A DNA stretch of 13,240 nt from an uncultured Candidatus Saccharibacteria bacterium (GCA_937876715.1 CALEGA010000030.1:1-13240), one strand, 5' to 3'; positions 5,369-12,773 are shown, counted from the first letter of the stretch. The notes: generated from the sequence alone by a model not told the origin. Translations and numbers: made by a program.

Positions 5369-6948
5369 TAAAGCGCCTCAATGTCCGCACCAAGCGTCTT
5401 CAGCCTCGCCGAAAAATCTTGATACCCACGTTTAATCATATAAACGTTGCGCAAAATACTCGTCCCAGGCGCCGCCAACATCGCGAGCAAAATCACCACC
5501 GCCGGTCGCAGCGCCGGTGGCGCCATCATCTCCGCCGGTCTAAAATTCGTCTCCCCCGTTATATAAACCCGATGCGCATCTAAGAGCTCCACTTTCACGT
5601 TCAAGTTCGCCAGCTCCGTAATATAAATCGCCCTATTTTCAAACACCCAATCGTGAATCAGCGTCCGTCCTTTCGCCGTCGCCGCAATCACCGAAAAGAA
5701 CGGCAAATTATCAATGTTTAGTCCAGGAAACGGCATCGGATGAATTTTATCCGCTGGCGCTTTCAGCCGCGCTTTCTTCAACTTCAAATCCACCAACCTC
5801 GTCCGCCCATTCCTCGACTTATACTCTTCGCTCCTAGAAATCACCGCTCCCATATCTTTCAACACCTCAAGCTCCACTTCCAAAAACTCAATCGGCGCAC
5901 GCAGAATCTCAATCTCCGACTTCGTCACAATCCCCGCCGCAATCAGTGACATCGCCTCAATCGGGTCTTCGCTCGGACAATACTCCACGTCCTCGTCTAT
6001 CCTCGCTACGCCCGTCACTATTAACGTCGTCGTACCAATCCCCTCAATTTTCACACCCAACTTCTCCAAGAAGAAACATAAATCCTGCACCATATAGTTC
6101 GGACTCGCGCCAACAATTCTCGTCACCCCAGGGTACTTCGCCGCCGCCATCAATACATTCTCCGTCACCGTATCGCCGCGTTCAATCAACACAATCTTCT
6201 TCTCCTCGAACACGCCGTCCGCACCCGTTGACACCAAGCCTTCCCTATCTACCGACACTTTATAAACCCCACTCTTCCCTCTCGCATCCACTTTCACACC
6301 AAACTCCGACAACGCCTTCAGATGTGGCTCAATCGTCCGCGTCCCGAGCGAACATCCGCCCGCATACGGCAACTCAAATCCATCAAACTTATGCAACAGC
6401 GGGCCCATAAACATCAAAATCGACCGCGTCCGTCTCGCCGCCTCCACGTTCATTTTGTCCAATCTTAATTCTTTCGGTGATATAATTTCCAAATCTTTTC
6501 CGTCATTCACCCAACTAATTCGCACTCCAATCGACTCCAAAACCTCAATAATCCGATAAACTTCCTCAATCTTTGCCAAACCTTTCAGCACGGTCTTCCC
6601 GTCATTTAACAGCGATGCACAAAGCAACCCCACCGCCGCATTCTTACTCGTGTTCACTGTAATCGAACCGTGCAGTTCTTTCCCACCGTGAATCACATAA
6701 CTCTGCGACACTTCGTCTGCCACCGAGAGAATTTGCCGTCCTAAAATATCAGAAAGCCGCTTAATCATATCAAGCGACACATTTTGCTGTCCTTTTTCTA
6801 TGCGGTGAATTGCCGATTGGCTCGTCTTCGCTTTTGCCGCGAGTTCCGCCTGCGTCCACCCCCGCTCAATTCGCACGCGCTCAAGCGCCCGCCCAATTCG
6901 AATTTGATAAGTATCATCTCCCCCCGCTTCCAATTTCTTCTTCTTCAT
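5368..6948 (-). CDS. murA: UDP-N-acetylglucosamine 1-carboxyvinyltransferase MurA with an N-terminal Xre-type HTH domain
   Basis: MurA transfers enolpyruvate from PEP to UDP-GlcNAc, the first committed step of peptidoglycan synthesis. Residues about 12-70 form an Xre/Cro HTH (core WTQAELAAKAKTSQSAIHRI, 31-50). MurA begins near residue 84 (YVIHGGKELHG). Catalytic and binding residues are kept: K102-N103 in TSKNAA, the PEP-binding cysteine C199 in AGGCSLGTRTIEPHL, D413 in LNIDNL, FENR (436-439), R481 in ALRPA and R507 in KRGYQ. The MurA part is about 440 residues, slightly longer than the usual 420. The ATG lies 6 nt after an extended -10 (TGATATAAT), so the mRNA probably begins at the start codon. 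The HTH is in frame with no stop; an internal start at M61 would remove most of it but has no support. The HTH may allow self-regulation or DNA association; this is inference. The helicase gene follows with a 1-nt overlap. Confidence 0.93.
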   Translation of the reverse strand: MKKKKLEAGGDDTYQIRIGRALERVRIERGWTQAELAAKAKTSQSAIHRIEKGQQNVSLDMIKRLSDILGRQILSVADEVSQSYVIHGGKELHGSITVNTSKNAAVGLLCASLLNDGKTVLKGLAKIEEVYRIIEVLESIGVRISWVNDGKDLEIISPKELRLDKMNVEAARRTRSILMFMGPLLHKFDGFELPYAGGCSLGTRTIEPHLKALSEFGVKVDARGKSGVYKVSVDREGLVSTGADGVFEEKKIVLIERGDTVTENVLMAAAKYPGVTRIVGASPNYMVQDLCFFLEKLGVKIEGIGTTTLIVTGVARIDEDVEYCPSEDPIEAMSLIAAGIVTKSEIEILRAPIEFLEVELEVLKDMGAVISRSEEYKSRNGRTRLVDLKLKKARLKAPADKIHPMPFPGLNIDNLPFFSVIAATAKGRTLIHDWVFENRAIYITELANLNVKVELLDAHRVYITGETNFRPAEMMAPPALRPAVVILLAMLAAPGTSILRNVYMIKRGYQDFSARLKTLGADIEAL

Positions 6949-6954
6949 TACGCC

Positions 6955-6963
6955 ATTATATCA
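6955..6963 (-). promoter_or_regulatory. Extended -10 promoter of murA, leaderless geometry
   Basis: The minus strand reads TGATATAAT with 6 nt between the end of the -10 and the murA ATG, so the predicted +1 is the A of the start codon. No Shine-Dalgarno fits in the gap. The stop codon of the CYTH gene is 9 bp upstream, so any -35 contact would fall inside that gene. Confidence 0.6.
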
Positions 6964-6971
6964 CATAATGA

Positions 6972-7508
6972 CTATAATAAAAGTTCTGAGTAAGTCTGAA
7001 TGACCTCATTTTTCTGGTCTAAGCTCTCAAAAGTCTTTATAATCTCTGACCTCAAACCCGCCGCCGACTCTTTCTCTCCTAGCTCCGCCTCAATCTTCGC
7101 ATAATACCCCGTAAGTCCCTCCACTTTATCTAAATACAGCGTCGTCCCGTCCCCCATCTTAATCTCCTGTCGCCGTCGAGAAATCTCCGCCTCCTGCTTA
7201 AACCCAAGCTGCATAATGATATTCGCCGCCTCGGTATAATCAAACACTCTCGTCTCGTCAAACCCCTCCACGTTCGCATCTTCGATATGCCGCTTCAAAA
7301 CCAAGCTATACTTCGCCGGTCGATCCACCGCTTTCATCTCCGTCCGCATAATCAAGCGTGGGTATCCCCCACCCCGTCGATAATTCCGCGGCACGAACAC
7401 GCGGTCGTGTTGCCAAAACACCGGCGCAAACTCCATCCCCATCTCGTCGAGCTTTTTCTCAAACGCCTCGCGACTATTCAATTTCATTTTCACTACAACT
7501 TTTTTCAT
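6972..7508 (-). CDS. CYTH-domain protein (class IV adenylate cyclase / triphosphatase family), degenerate N-terminal motif
   Basis: This 178-residue protein has the CYTH tunnel-fold pattern: QHDRVF (33-38), a basic strand RLIMRTE (51-57), YSLVLKR (67-73), the helix-to-strand part ANIIMQLGFKQEAEISRRRQ (95-114), and LDKVEGLTGYYAKIEAEL (126-143). CYTH enzymes act on triphosphorylated substrates (ATP, thiamine triphosphate, tripolyphosphate). The hallmark N-terminal ExExK is not kept: the equivalent strand reads KKVVVKMKL, so metal or phosphate binding may be changed and activity is uncertain. I chose the ATG at 7508 because GGAGAG lies just before it; a longer frame upstream overlaps rnhA. The gap to the rnhA stop is 13 nt, so the two are probably co-transcribed. 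Confidence 0.75.
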   Translation of the reverse strand: MKKVVVKMKLNSREAFEKKLDEMGMEFAPVFWQHDRVFVPRNYRRGGGYPRLIMRTEMKAVDRPAKYSLVLKRHIEDANVEGFDETRVFDYTEAANIIMQLGFKQEAEISRRRQEIKMGDGTTLYLDKVEGLTGYYAKIEAELGEKESAAGLRSEIIKTFESLDQKNEVIQTYSELLL

Positions 7509-7521
7509 CTTTCTCTCCTTT

Positions 7522-7950
7522 TTAACTTTCTGACACCGTCGCACCCATCCTCGCGCGATTCGCCCACTCGTCCGCCAGCTCATTCATCTCCGTCCCCACG
7601 TGTCCATACACAAAATTCAACTTCACCGGATAACGATTATACAACCCCCACAACTTCTGCACCATCTCAAGGTTTTTAATCTCCCCTTTCTTCTTTGTCC
7701 AACCTCGCGCTTCCCACTTCCCTGCCCACTGCGTTAAAACGTTAACCCAAAACTGCGAATCCGTATTTATCTCACACCCCTCTTCTCCGGCATATTCAAT
7801 CGCCGCAATCAGTGCACTCCCCTCCATCCGAATATTCGTCGAATTCTCCTCCCGCCCAAGTCGCACCGGTTTTCCATTTTCCAGCACCGCAAATCCCCCA
7901 GGTCCAGGGTTCGGGTCTGCGCTTCCATCTGTCCACAAAACTTTTGTCAT
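7522..7950 (-). CDS. rnhA: Ribonuclease HI
   Basis: RNase HI cuts the RNA strand of RNA-DNA hybrids, removing R-loops and primer remnants. The 142-residue protein is close to the E. coli length (155). It carries the four acidic catalytic residues: D8 in TDGSADPNPGPGG, E43 in RMEGSALIAAIE, D64 in INTDSQFW and D127 in NELADEWAN, plus the conserved H117 in YGHVGTEMNELAD. No Shine-Dalgarno precedes the ATG; an extended -10-like TGGTAAAAT ends 6 nt before it, which predicts a leaderless mRNA. It is divergent from rel with only 17 bp between the two start codons, and the CYTH gene follows after 13 nt. Confidence 0.95.
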   Translation of the reverse strand: MTKVLWTDGSADPNPGPGGFAVLENGKPVRLGREENSTNIRMEGSALIAAIEYAGEEGCEINTDSQFWVNVLTQWAGKWEARGWTKKKGEIKNLEMVQKLWGLYNRYPVKLNFVYGHVGTEMNELADEWANRARMGATVSES

Positions 7951-7965
7951 GCTATAATTTTACCA
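7950..7965. promoter_or_regulatory. Overlapping divergent extended -10 elements of rnhA and rel
   Basis: On the plus strand TGCTATAAT (7950-7958) precedes the rel ATG by 9 nt. On the minus strand TGGTAAAAT (7965-7957) precedes the rnhA ATG by 6 nt. The two -10 hexamers (7953-7958 and 7957-7962) share 2 bp, so RNA polymerase can hardly open both at once. Each promoter's upstream DNA is the other gene's coding sequence. Confidence 0.6.
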
Positions 7966-7967
7966 TA

Positions 7968-9407
7968 ATGCTCGATAATAAAAAACCCGCCGATTCTGAA
8001 CGTGTCAAACGCGCCGTCAAAATTGCCACCGACGCGCATAAGTCTCAACTCCGCAAAACCGGCGAACCTTACATCACTCACCCTCTCGCCGTCAAAAAAA
8101 TCCTTGAAGAATGGCGAATGGATGAAGACACTATTATTGCCGGCGTTCTCCACGACACTGTCGAAGATACTGGTTTGACACTTGAAGACATTAAAAACGA
8201 ATTTGGCGAGTCCGTCGCTTTCCTTGTTGATGGCGTCACTAAGCTCGGCAAAATCCGCAAAAATATGGACGACCTCGACACCTACCTCCCCGAAACCAAG
8301 GACAACTTCCTCCGCCTAATGATTGCCACCGGCAACGACATCCGCGTCCTCATCATCAAGCTCGCCGACCGTCTTCACAACGCCCGCACTCTCTCCGCTC
8401 TCCCGCCCGACAAGCAAAAGAAAATCGCCCTGGAAACTCTGGAAATCTTCGCTCCCCTCGCCGACCGTCTTAATATGGGTCGTCTCCGCGTCGAACTCGC
8501 CGACATCGCTTTCTCCTACGTTGACCCTAAGCGCTTCGAATATCTCAAAAACCTCATCGAAGAAAACAATAAACAAGCCGCCAAAGCACTCAAAGAAATT
8601 GAAAAAGAAGTTGCCGATCTTCTCAAAAAAGAAAAAATCGACGCCGAAATCTCCGGTCGCATCAAATCCGTCTATTCCCTCCACAAAAAACTCGCCAAAC
8701 ATAATCAAAATATGGGCGAAATCTACGACCTCACCGCTCTCCGCATCATCGTCCCCGACATTACCAGTTGCTACCTCGCCCTCGGTCTCCTCCACTCCCT
8801 CTATACTCCGATGAATGAACGCATCAAGGACTACATCGCTAAACCTAAGCAAAACGGCTACCAATCCCTCCACACCACCGTCATCACCCCGAAGAAAAAA
8901 ATTGTCGAGTTCCAAATCCGCACTCGCGAAATGCACGAATACGCCGAACGTGGGTTAGCGGCGAGCTTCTACTACAACGAACAAAAACTCACGGAAAACT
9001 ACAAAGAAGGCAAAATCGAGCATCTCCCGACCAACCTCCTCTGGATTACCGAACTTCAAGAAGCCGCCGCCAAGCTCAAAGAGGGTAAAAAGGTCGATAT
9101 GCGCAAGCTCCGCCTTAACCTCTTCGCCGACAAAATCTTTGTCTATACTCCCAAGGGCGACATCATCGACCTCCCCAAAGGTTCCCTCCCCCTCGACTTC
9201 GCTTTCCGCCTCCACTCAGAAATCGGCGGTCACGTCGTCGGCGTTAAAATCAACGGCAAGATGAGCAACCTCAACCGCCGTCTCGAACAAGGCGACGTCG
9301 TCGAAATCCTCACCGCCAAAAATCAAGTCCCGCACGAATCTTGGTTCGAAAAAATCATCACCTCTCACGCCCGCCAAAAACTCCGCCAAATGCTACCCAA
9401 AGAATAA
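7968..9407 (+). CDS. rel: Bifunctional (p)ppGpp synthetase/hydrolase, RelA/SpoT family, short form
   Basis: Rel enzymes make (p)ppGpp from GTP or GDP and ATP, and hydrolyse it, in the stringent response. The 479-residue protein has an HD hydrolase domain (about 12-165, with THPLAV at 37-42 and HDTVED at 62-67), a synthetase domain (about 225-340, with GRIKSVYSLHKK, YDLTALRIIV, KPKQNGYQSLHTTV and EFQIRTREMHEYAERGLAA) and a TGS domain (about 386-450). The RxKD motif reads RIKD (285-288), the type typical of bifunctional Rel/SpoT rather than synthetase-only RelA (ExDD). It ends about 30 residues after TGS, so the helical, zinc-finger and ACT parts of full-length Rel (about 730 residues) are absent; ribosome sensing may differ. 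The start at 7968 was preferred over an upstream in-frame ATG inside rnhA because the homology begins here and TGCTATAAT lies 9 nt upstream. parA follows after 22 nt. Confidence 0.93.
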   Translation: MLDNKKPADSERVKRAVKIATDAHKSQLRKTGEPYITHPLAVKKILEEWRMDEDTIIAGVLHDTVEDTGLTLEDIKNEFGESVAFLVDGVTKLGKIRKNMDDLDTYLPETKDNFLRLMIATGNDIRVLIIKLADRLHNARTLSALPPDKQKKIALETLEIFAPLADRLNMGRLRVELADIAFSYVDPKRFEYLKNLIEENNKQAAKALKEIEKEVADLLKKEKIDAEISGRIKSVYSLHKKLAKHNQNMGEIYDLTALRIIVPDITSCYLALGLLHSLYTPMNERIKDYIAKPKQNGYQSLHTTVITPKKKIVEFQIRTREMHEYAERGLAASFYYNEQKLTENYKEGKIEHLPTNLLWITELQEAAAKLKEGKKVDMRKLRLNLFADKIFVYTPKGDIIDLPKGSLPLDFAFRLHSEIGGHVVGVKINGKMSNLNRRLEQGDVVEILTAKNQVPHESWFEKIITSHARQKLRQMLPKE

Positions 9408-9413
9408 TTTTTA

Positions 9414-9422
9414 TGCTATAAT
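9414..9422 (+). promoter_or_regulatory. Extended -10 promoter of parA, leaderless geometry
   Basis: TGCTATAAT ends 7 nt before the parA ATG, so transcription is predicted to begin about 1 nt before it. No Shine-Dalgarno lies in the gap. The nine bases are identical to the rel element at 7950-7958, which suggests parA has its own promoter despite the short distance to rel. Confidence 0.6.
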
Positions 9423-9429
9423 ATCTAAT

Positions 9430-10206
9430 ATGGCTATTGTGATTTGCATCACGAATCAAAAAGGAGGTGTCGGTAAAACCACTACCGCGGTCAATCTTGG
9501 CTACTATCTCGCCAAGGACAAATTCCGCACGCTCATCATCGACTTCGACCCCCAAGGCAACGCCACTTCCGGTCTCGGCATCGACAAAACCGAACTTGAA
9601 GCCAGTATGGTTGAAGTTATGCAAGGCGCTGTCGCTTTAGAGGGTGTCATCGTTCCGACTCGTCACAAAAATCTCGACCTCGCTCCCACCACTCCCGAAC
9701 TCGCCAATGCCGAAGTCGAACTCGTCTCTAAAAAGGGTAAATTCACCCTCCTCAAAAACGCCGTCGCCCGCGTCGCCACCGACTACGACTACATCATCAT
9801 CGACTCTCCCCCCTCCCTCTCTCTCCTCACCGTCAACGGTATGATTGCCTCGAATTATCTTTTGCTCCCTGTCCAAACCGAATTTTACGCCCTTGAGGGC
9901 GTCGCCCAACTCCTCGAGTCTATGAAACTCATCCGCAAAGCAATGAATCCCAATCTCCAGCTCCTCGGCGTCCTCGCCACGATGTACGACAAGCGCACTT
10001 CCCTCTCCGCTCAAGTTCTCACCGAAATCAAAAAATACTTCAAAGACCTCACTTTCGACACCACCATTCCTCGCAACGTCCGCATTGCTGAAGCGCCCAG
10101 TCACGGCGCGCCCGTCGGCGAATATGATAAGTTTAGCAAGGGCGCTCGCGCCTACAAAGACCTCGCTCGCGAAGTCGAACTCAGAACTCTAGAAAGGAGA
10201 AAATAA
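9430..10206 (+). CDS. parA: Chromosome partitioning ATPase ParA (Soj type)
   Basis: ParA is a Walker-type ATPase that binds DNA non-specifically and, stimulated by ParB, moves the origin region during segregation. The 258-residue protein has the deviant Walker A KGGVGKTT (11-18), switch I region DFDPQGNATSGLG (39-51), and Walker B YDYIIIDSPPSLSLLT (about 118-133). It lacks the N-terminal HTH found in plasmid P1-type ParA, so it is the small chromosomal Soj/ParA form. The ATG lies 7 nt behind an extended -10 with no ribosome site, so the mRNA is probably leaderless. parB follows after 3 nt with its own AGAAAGGAG, so the pair is one operon. Confidence 0.96.
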   Translation: MAIVICITNQKGGVGKTTTAVNLGYYLAKDKFRTLIIDFDPQGNATSGLGIDKTELEASMVEVMQGAVALEGVIVPTRHKNLDLAPTTPELANAEVELVSKKGKFTLLKNAVARVATDYDYIIIDSPPSLSLLTVNGMIASNYLLLPVQTEFYALEGVAQLLESMKLIRKAMNPNLQLLGVLATMYDKRTSLSAQVLTEIKKYFKDLTFDTTIPRNVRIAEAPSHGAPVGEYDKFSKGARAYKDLAREVELRTLERRK

Positions 10207-10209
10207 AAT

Positions 10210-11064
10210 ATGACCATTCAAAAAGGTCTCGGCAGAGGCTTCGCCAGCTTAATCCCCACCGACCTCGTCGATGAAGAATTTGACCCCACTTCCCTTGAGG
10301 ACGAAAAACTTTCTCAGCTCCTCAACCTCCCGCTCGACAAAATCTCCGTTGACCCCGACCAGCCGCGCAAAGACTTTAATCCCGAAGCTCTCGAATCTCT
10401 CGCTAGTTCCATCAAGTCAAACGGCGTTCTTCAACCCATCGTCGTCGTCCGCCACGAAAACGGTTACCAAATCGTCGCCGGCGAACGTCGCTACCGCGCC
10501 GCCAAGCTCGCCGGTCTCACCAAAATCCCTGCCATCGTCCGCACTTTGGATGCCCAAAATCGCCTCGAGCTCTCTGTCATCGAAAACGCCCAACGCGAAG
10601 ATTTGAACGCTATCGAACTCGCCACCGCCTACGCCAAGCTCCAAACCCAGTTCAACCTCTCCCCGAAAGAAATCGGCGTCCGCATCGGCAAGTCAGAAAC
10701 CAGCATCCGCAACACTCTCCGCCTCCTCGAACTCCCCGACTTCGCCAAAAAAGCGATGGCAGAACACAATCTCCCAGAAGCAGTGATGCGCCCGCTCATC
10801 CCTCTCTCCGAAGCAGAAATCGAACAACTCCTCCCCAAAATCATCGACGAAGGCTGGACGGTCAAACGCGTCGAAGACTACTTCAAGGCAAAAAAGGCAA
10901 AAAAGCCCACTTCCGCCGCCGTCATCAAAGCTTCGCTCAATTACGACCGCGAACAAGCTTTCACTAAAAAGTTCGCCGCCAGAAGCGTCAAAATCACCTC
11001 CAAGTCCATCACTATCACTTTCAAGAACAATAAAGAGCTAGAAAAATTACTCAACAAATTATAA
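10210..11064 (+). CDS. parB: Chromosome partitioning protein ParB
   Basis: ParB binds parS sites, loads as a CTP-dependent clamp and stimulates ParA. The 284 residues begin with the family N-terminal motif KGLGRGFASLIP (5-16). The CTP-binding domain has DQPRKDF (50-56), GVLQPIVV (72-79) and GERRYRA (91-97), followed by IENAQREDLNAIE (124-136). An HTH (about 150-173) is in SPKEIGVRIGKSETSIRNTL (151-170). The C-terminus (about 245-284) would be the dimer domain, ending in KELEKLLNKL. AGAAAGGAG lies about 10 nt before the ATG, inside the end of parA. No canonical parS (TGTTTCACGTGAAACA) was found in the window. The gene ends 1 nt into the shared terminator. Confidence 0.96.
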   Translation: MTIQKGLGRGFASLIPTDLVDEEFDPTSLEDEKLSQLLNLPLDKISVDPDQPRKDFNPEALESLASSIKSNGVLQPIVVVRHENGYQIVAGERRYRAAKLAGLTKIPAIVRTLDAQNRLELSVIENAQREDLNAIELATAYAKLQTQFNLSPKEIGVRIGKSETSIRNTLRLLELPDFAKKAMAEHNLPEAVMRPLIPLSEAEIEQLLPKIIDEGWTVKRVEDYFKAKKAKKPTSAAVIKASLNYDREQAFTKKFAARSVKITSKSITITFKNNKELEKLLNKL

Positions 11065-11094
11065 AAAATATCCCCGCGCGGGGGATATTTTTTT
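11063..11094. terminator. Bidirectional intrinsic terminator between parB and rplU
   Basis: AAAAAATATCCCC (11063-11075) pairs with GGGGATATTTTTT (11081-11093) over 13 bp around the 5-nt loop GCGCG, with T-runs on both strands. It overlaps the stop codons of both convergent genes, so it should end parB transcription on the plus strand and rplU on the minus strand. Confidence 0.9.
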
Positions 11095-11401
11095 ATTTGA
11101 TGCTTTCGATTTTGATTTCAGAATAGCGTTGGCGATGACCGTTTTCTTTGTGGACGCGTTTCTTGCTATGATAGCGAATTACGCGCACCTTGTCGCCTTT
11201 AACTTCCGGCTCGGTCACTTTCGCTTTCACTTTCACGCCTTTCACAGTTGGCGTGCCAACGGTCGTTTTATCGCCGTCGATTACGAGCAAAGCGTCAGTC
11301 TCGAGCTCTTTCGTTCCTGCCGGGAGGAGGTCCACCCGTAGGGTCTCACCTTCGGTCGCAATATATTGCTTGCCACCTACTAAAATGACTGCTTGTTTCA
11401 T
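11093..11401 (-). CDS. rplU: 50S ribosomal protein L21
   Basis: L21 is a primary component of the large ribosomal subunit that binds 23S rRNA. The 102-residue protein has the family start AVILVGGKQYIATEGETLRV (4-23) and the basic signature RYHSKKRVHKENGHRQRYSE (about 76-95). An AAAGGA ribosome site lies 5 nt before the ATG, and a promoter (11427-11455) lies just upstream, inside the 3' end of the surface-protein gene. In many bacteria rplU is followed by rpmA (L27); here it is followed directly by a terminator, so rpmA must lie elsewhere. Confidence 0.96.
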   Translation of the reverse strand: MKQAVILVGGKQYIATEGETLRVDLLPAGTKELETDALLVIDGDKTTVGTPTVKGVKVKAKVTEPEVKGDKVRVIRYHSKKRVHKENGHRQRYSEIKIESIK

Positions 11402-11426
11402 AATTTCCTTTGTTTATATCTCGACT

Positions 11427-11455
11427 ATTCTATCACATCTCAGGCGTTTTATCAA
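11427..11455 (-). promoter_or_regulatory. Promoter of rplU overlapping the end of the surface-protein gene
   Basis: The minus strand has TTGATA (11450-11455), a 17-bp spacer and TAGAAT (11427-11432) with a TG extension. The -35 and spacer lie in the coding sequence of the LPXTG gene and the -10 abuts its stop codon. The predicted leader is about 20 nt with AAAGGA. rplU can thus be transcribed independently of the surface genes. Confidence 0.65.
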
Positions 11456-12773
11456 GAGAGTCGCCACCCATCGCCGTTCGTTCCAGCTTCTTCAGAGTCC
11501 TCTTGCTGTTCACATAATAGAAGACGCCGACAATTAACCCTGCCACAATTACGCCCGCCAACACAATCTCCGCTGGGCCCGTACTCGGCAACTCGCTCGG
11601 CAAACAAGTCTTATCGTTTCGGTTCACCTCGACTTGCACCTTATCGTGTTGCGTCGCCACCCCGCCGGTCGCGCCACTGTTTGCCGCCGGCGACGAGCTA
11701 ATCCCCGCGAGATTATACATCAATGTCTTGCCGCAAGAAATCTCATCTCCCTCAGCAATCTTCACTTTATAATAAATCTCCGCGGTTCCGTTCGGCTGAA
11801 TCTCTCCCACGCTCACCCCACCTTTAAACAACTCGCCACCGTCCTTATCGCGAATAATCGTCTCTGCTCCGTTCGCCACAATTCTCGCGCTCCCCTCGAC
11901 ATAATTCATTCCCTTACCATTTTCAAGCGTATCGAACGCCGTAATCACCTGCGCCACATTCCCTGTGTTCTTATAAGTAATCCTAAACTCCGCTTCATCG
12001 CCAGGGTTCATCACCGCATTATCTACCCACGTCTTCCCGCCGTCCGTGCTAATTTTCTTGTCCATTTCGAACGTCGAGCTCGGCTCCACTACTTTCTCCG
12101 CGTGAATCCTAAACACCACCGTCCCCGAATACTCCGCGCATCCAGGAATCAGCCCGTTAAACTCTTTCACGCCGAGATACGTCCCGTCCGCCGAGAACAG
12201 CTCCGCACTATTCATTTCGCTCCCCGACAACGCCCAATCGTTATAAATCTTCGCGCTACCAGAGATATAGCTCAACTTCACTTTCTCGTCTGCAATCAAA
12301 TACGCTTCGTCCCAAACTTCCTCTGGGTTCGCCGTCACCGAATAAATCAAGCCATCAACTTGACCTTTCTGTCCCGCATCAAGTGCGTCCGGAAACGCCA
12401 CGCTAAGCCTCGTTTTCTGCGCCACGCCTTTATAATTATATTCCACTTTATTGAAATTCGACGCCGCGTCGTTGTGGTAATAAATCGTCACCACATAATC
12501 TTTCCCACCTTGAACATGCAGCTCATTCACCGCAGTACTCGTTCCCTCGCTCACAGCTTCCGCCACGCGCACGAAATCTCGCTCGTCCCCCACGGAAGTA
12601 TTGTTCGTAATTGAGTTAAACGTTGCATAGTCTGCTGGATCTTCCATCGTCCACGTCTTGCGGTCTGGTCCCCACGCGCTCGCTCGTCCAGCGCCAAGCC
12701 AGAGTCCCCCCAACACCATCGCCACTAGCGCACTGACATAAATTTTCTTTTTGTTAGTTTTTTTGTCTTTCAT
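11433..12773 (-). CDS. LPXTG-anchored surface protein with DUF11-like domain
   Basis: The 446-residue protein begins with a signal peptide (basic KDKKTNKKK, hydrophobic core, ASA before WGPDR), so it is exported. The C-terminus has a sortase-type signal: LPSTG at about 395-399, a hydrophobic helix (to about 421) and NSKRTLKK, then an unusual extra tail of 17 residues. Between them are two immunoglobulin-like beta regions. The second (about 235-345) resembles DUF11-type repeats, with MNPGDEAEFRITYKNTGN and MNYVEGSARI. Such proteins are cell-wall-bound in Gram-positive bacteria and often mediate attachment; that role is inference here. I chose the start at 12773 because GGAGG lies 5 nt before it; an in-frame ATG 12 nt further up overlaps that ribosome site. 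A proline-rich protein gene ends 18 nt upstream, so the two are probably one operon. Confidence 0.82.
   Translation of the reverse strand: MKDKKTNKKKIYVSALVAMVLGGLWLGAGRASAWGPDRKTWTMEDPADYATFNSITNNTSVGDERDFVRVAEAVSEGTSTAVNELHVQGGKDYVVTIYYHNDAASNFNKVEYNYKGVAQKTRLSVAFPDALDAGQKGQVDGLIYSVTANPEEVWDEAYLIADEKVKLSYISGSAKIYNDWALSGSEMNSAELFSADGTYLGVKEFNGLIPGCAEYSGTVVFRIHAEKVVEPSSTFEMDKKISTDGGKTWVDNAVMNPGDEAEFRITYKNTGNVAQVITAFDTLENGKGMNYVEGSARIVANGAETIIRDKDGGELFKGGVSVGEIQPNGTAEIYYKVKIAEGDEISCGKTLMYNLAGISSSPAANSGATGGVATQHDKVQVEVNRNDKTCLPSELPSTGPAEIVLAGVIVAGLIVGVFYYVNSKRTLKKLERTAMGGDSLDKTPEM

Noticed and set aside
8316..8936. 206-codon minus-strand frame inside rel
   Set aside because: Its composition is repetitive F/D/E/G/V, the antisense image of rel codon bias; rel itself has full family homology.
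11634..12614. 326-codon plus-strand frame opposite the LPXTG gene
   Set aside because: It is rich in H, R, N and I without domains or ribosome site; the minus-strand protein has signal peptide, beta domains and sorting signal.
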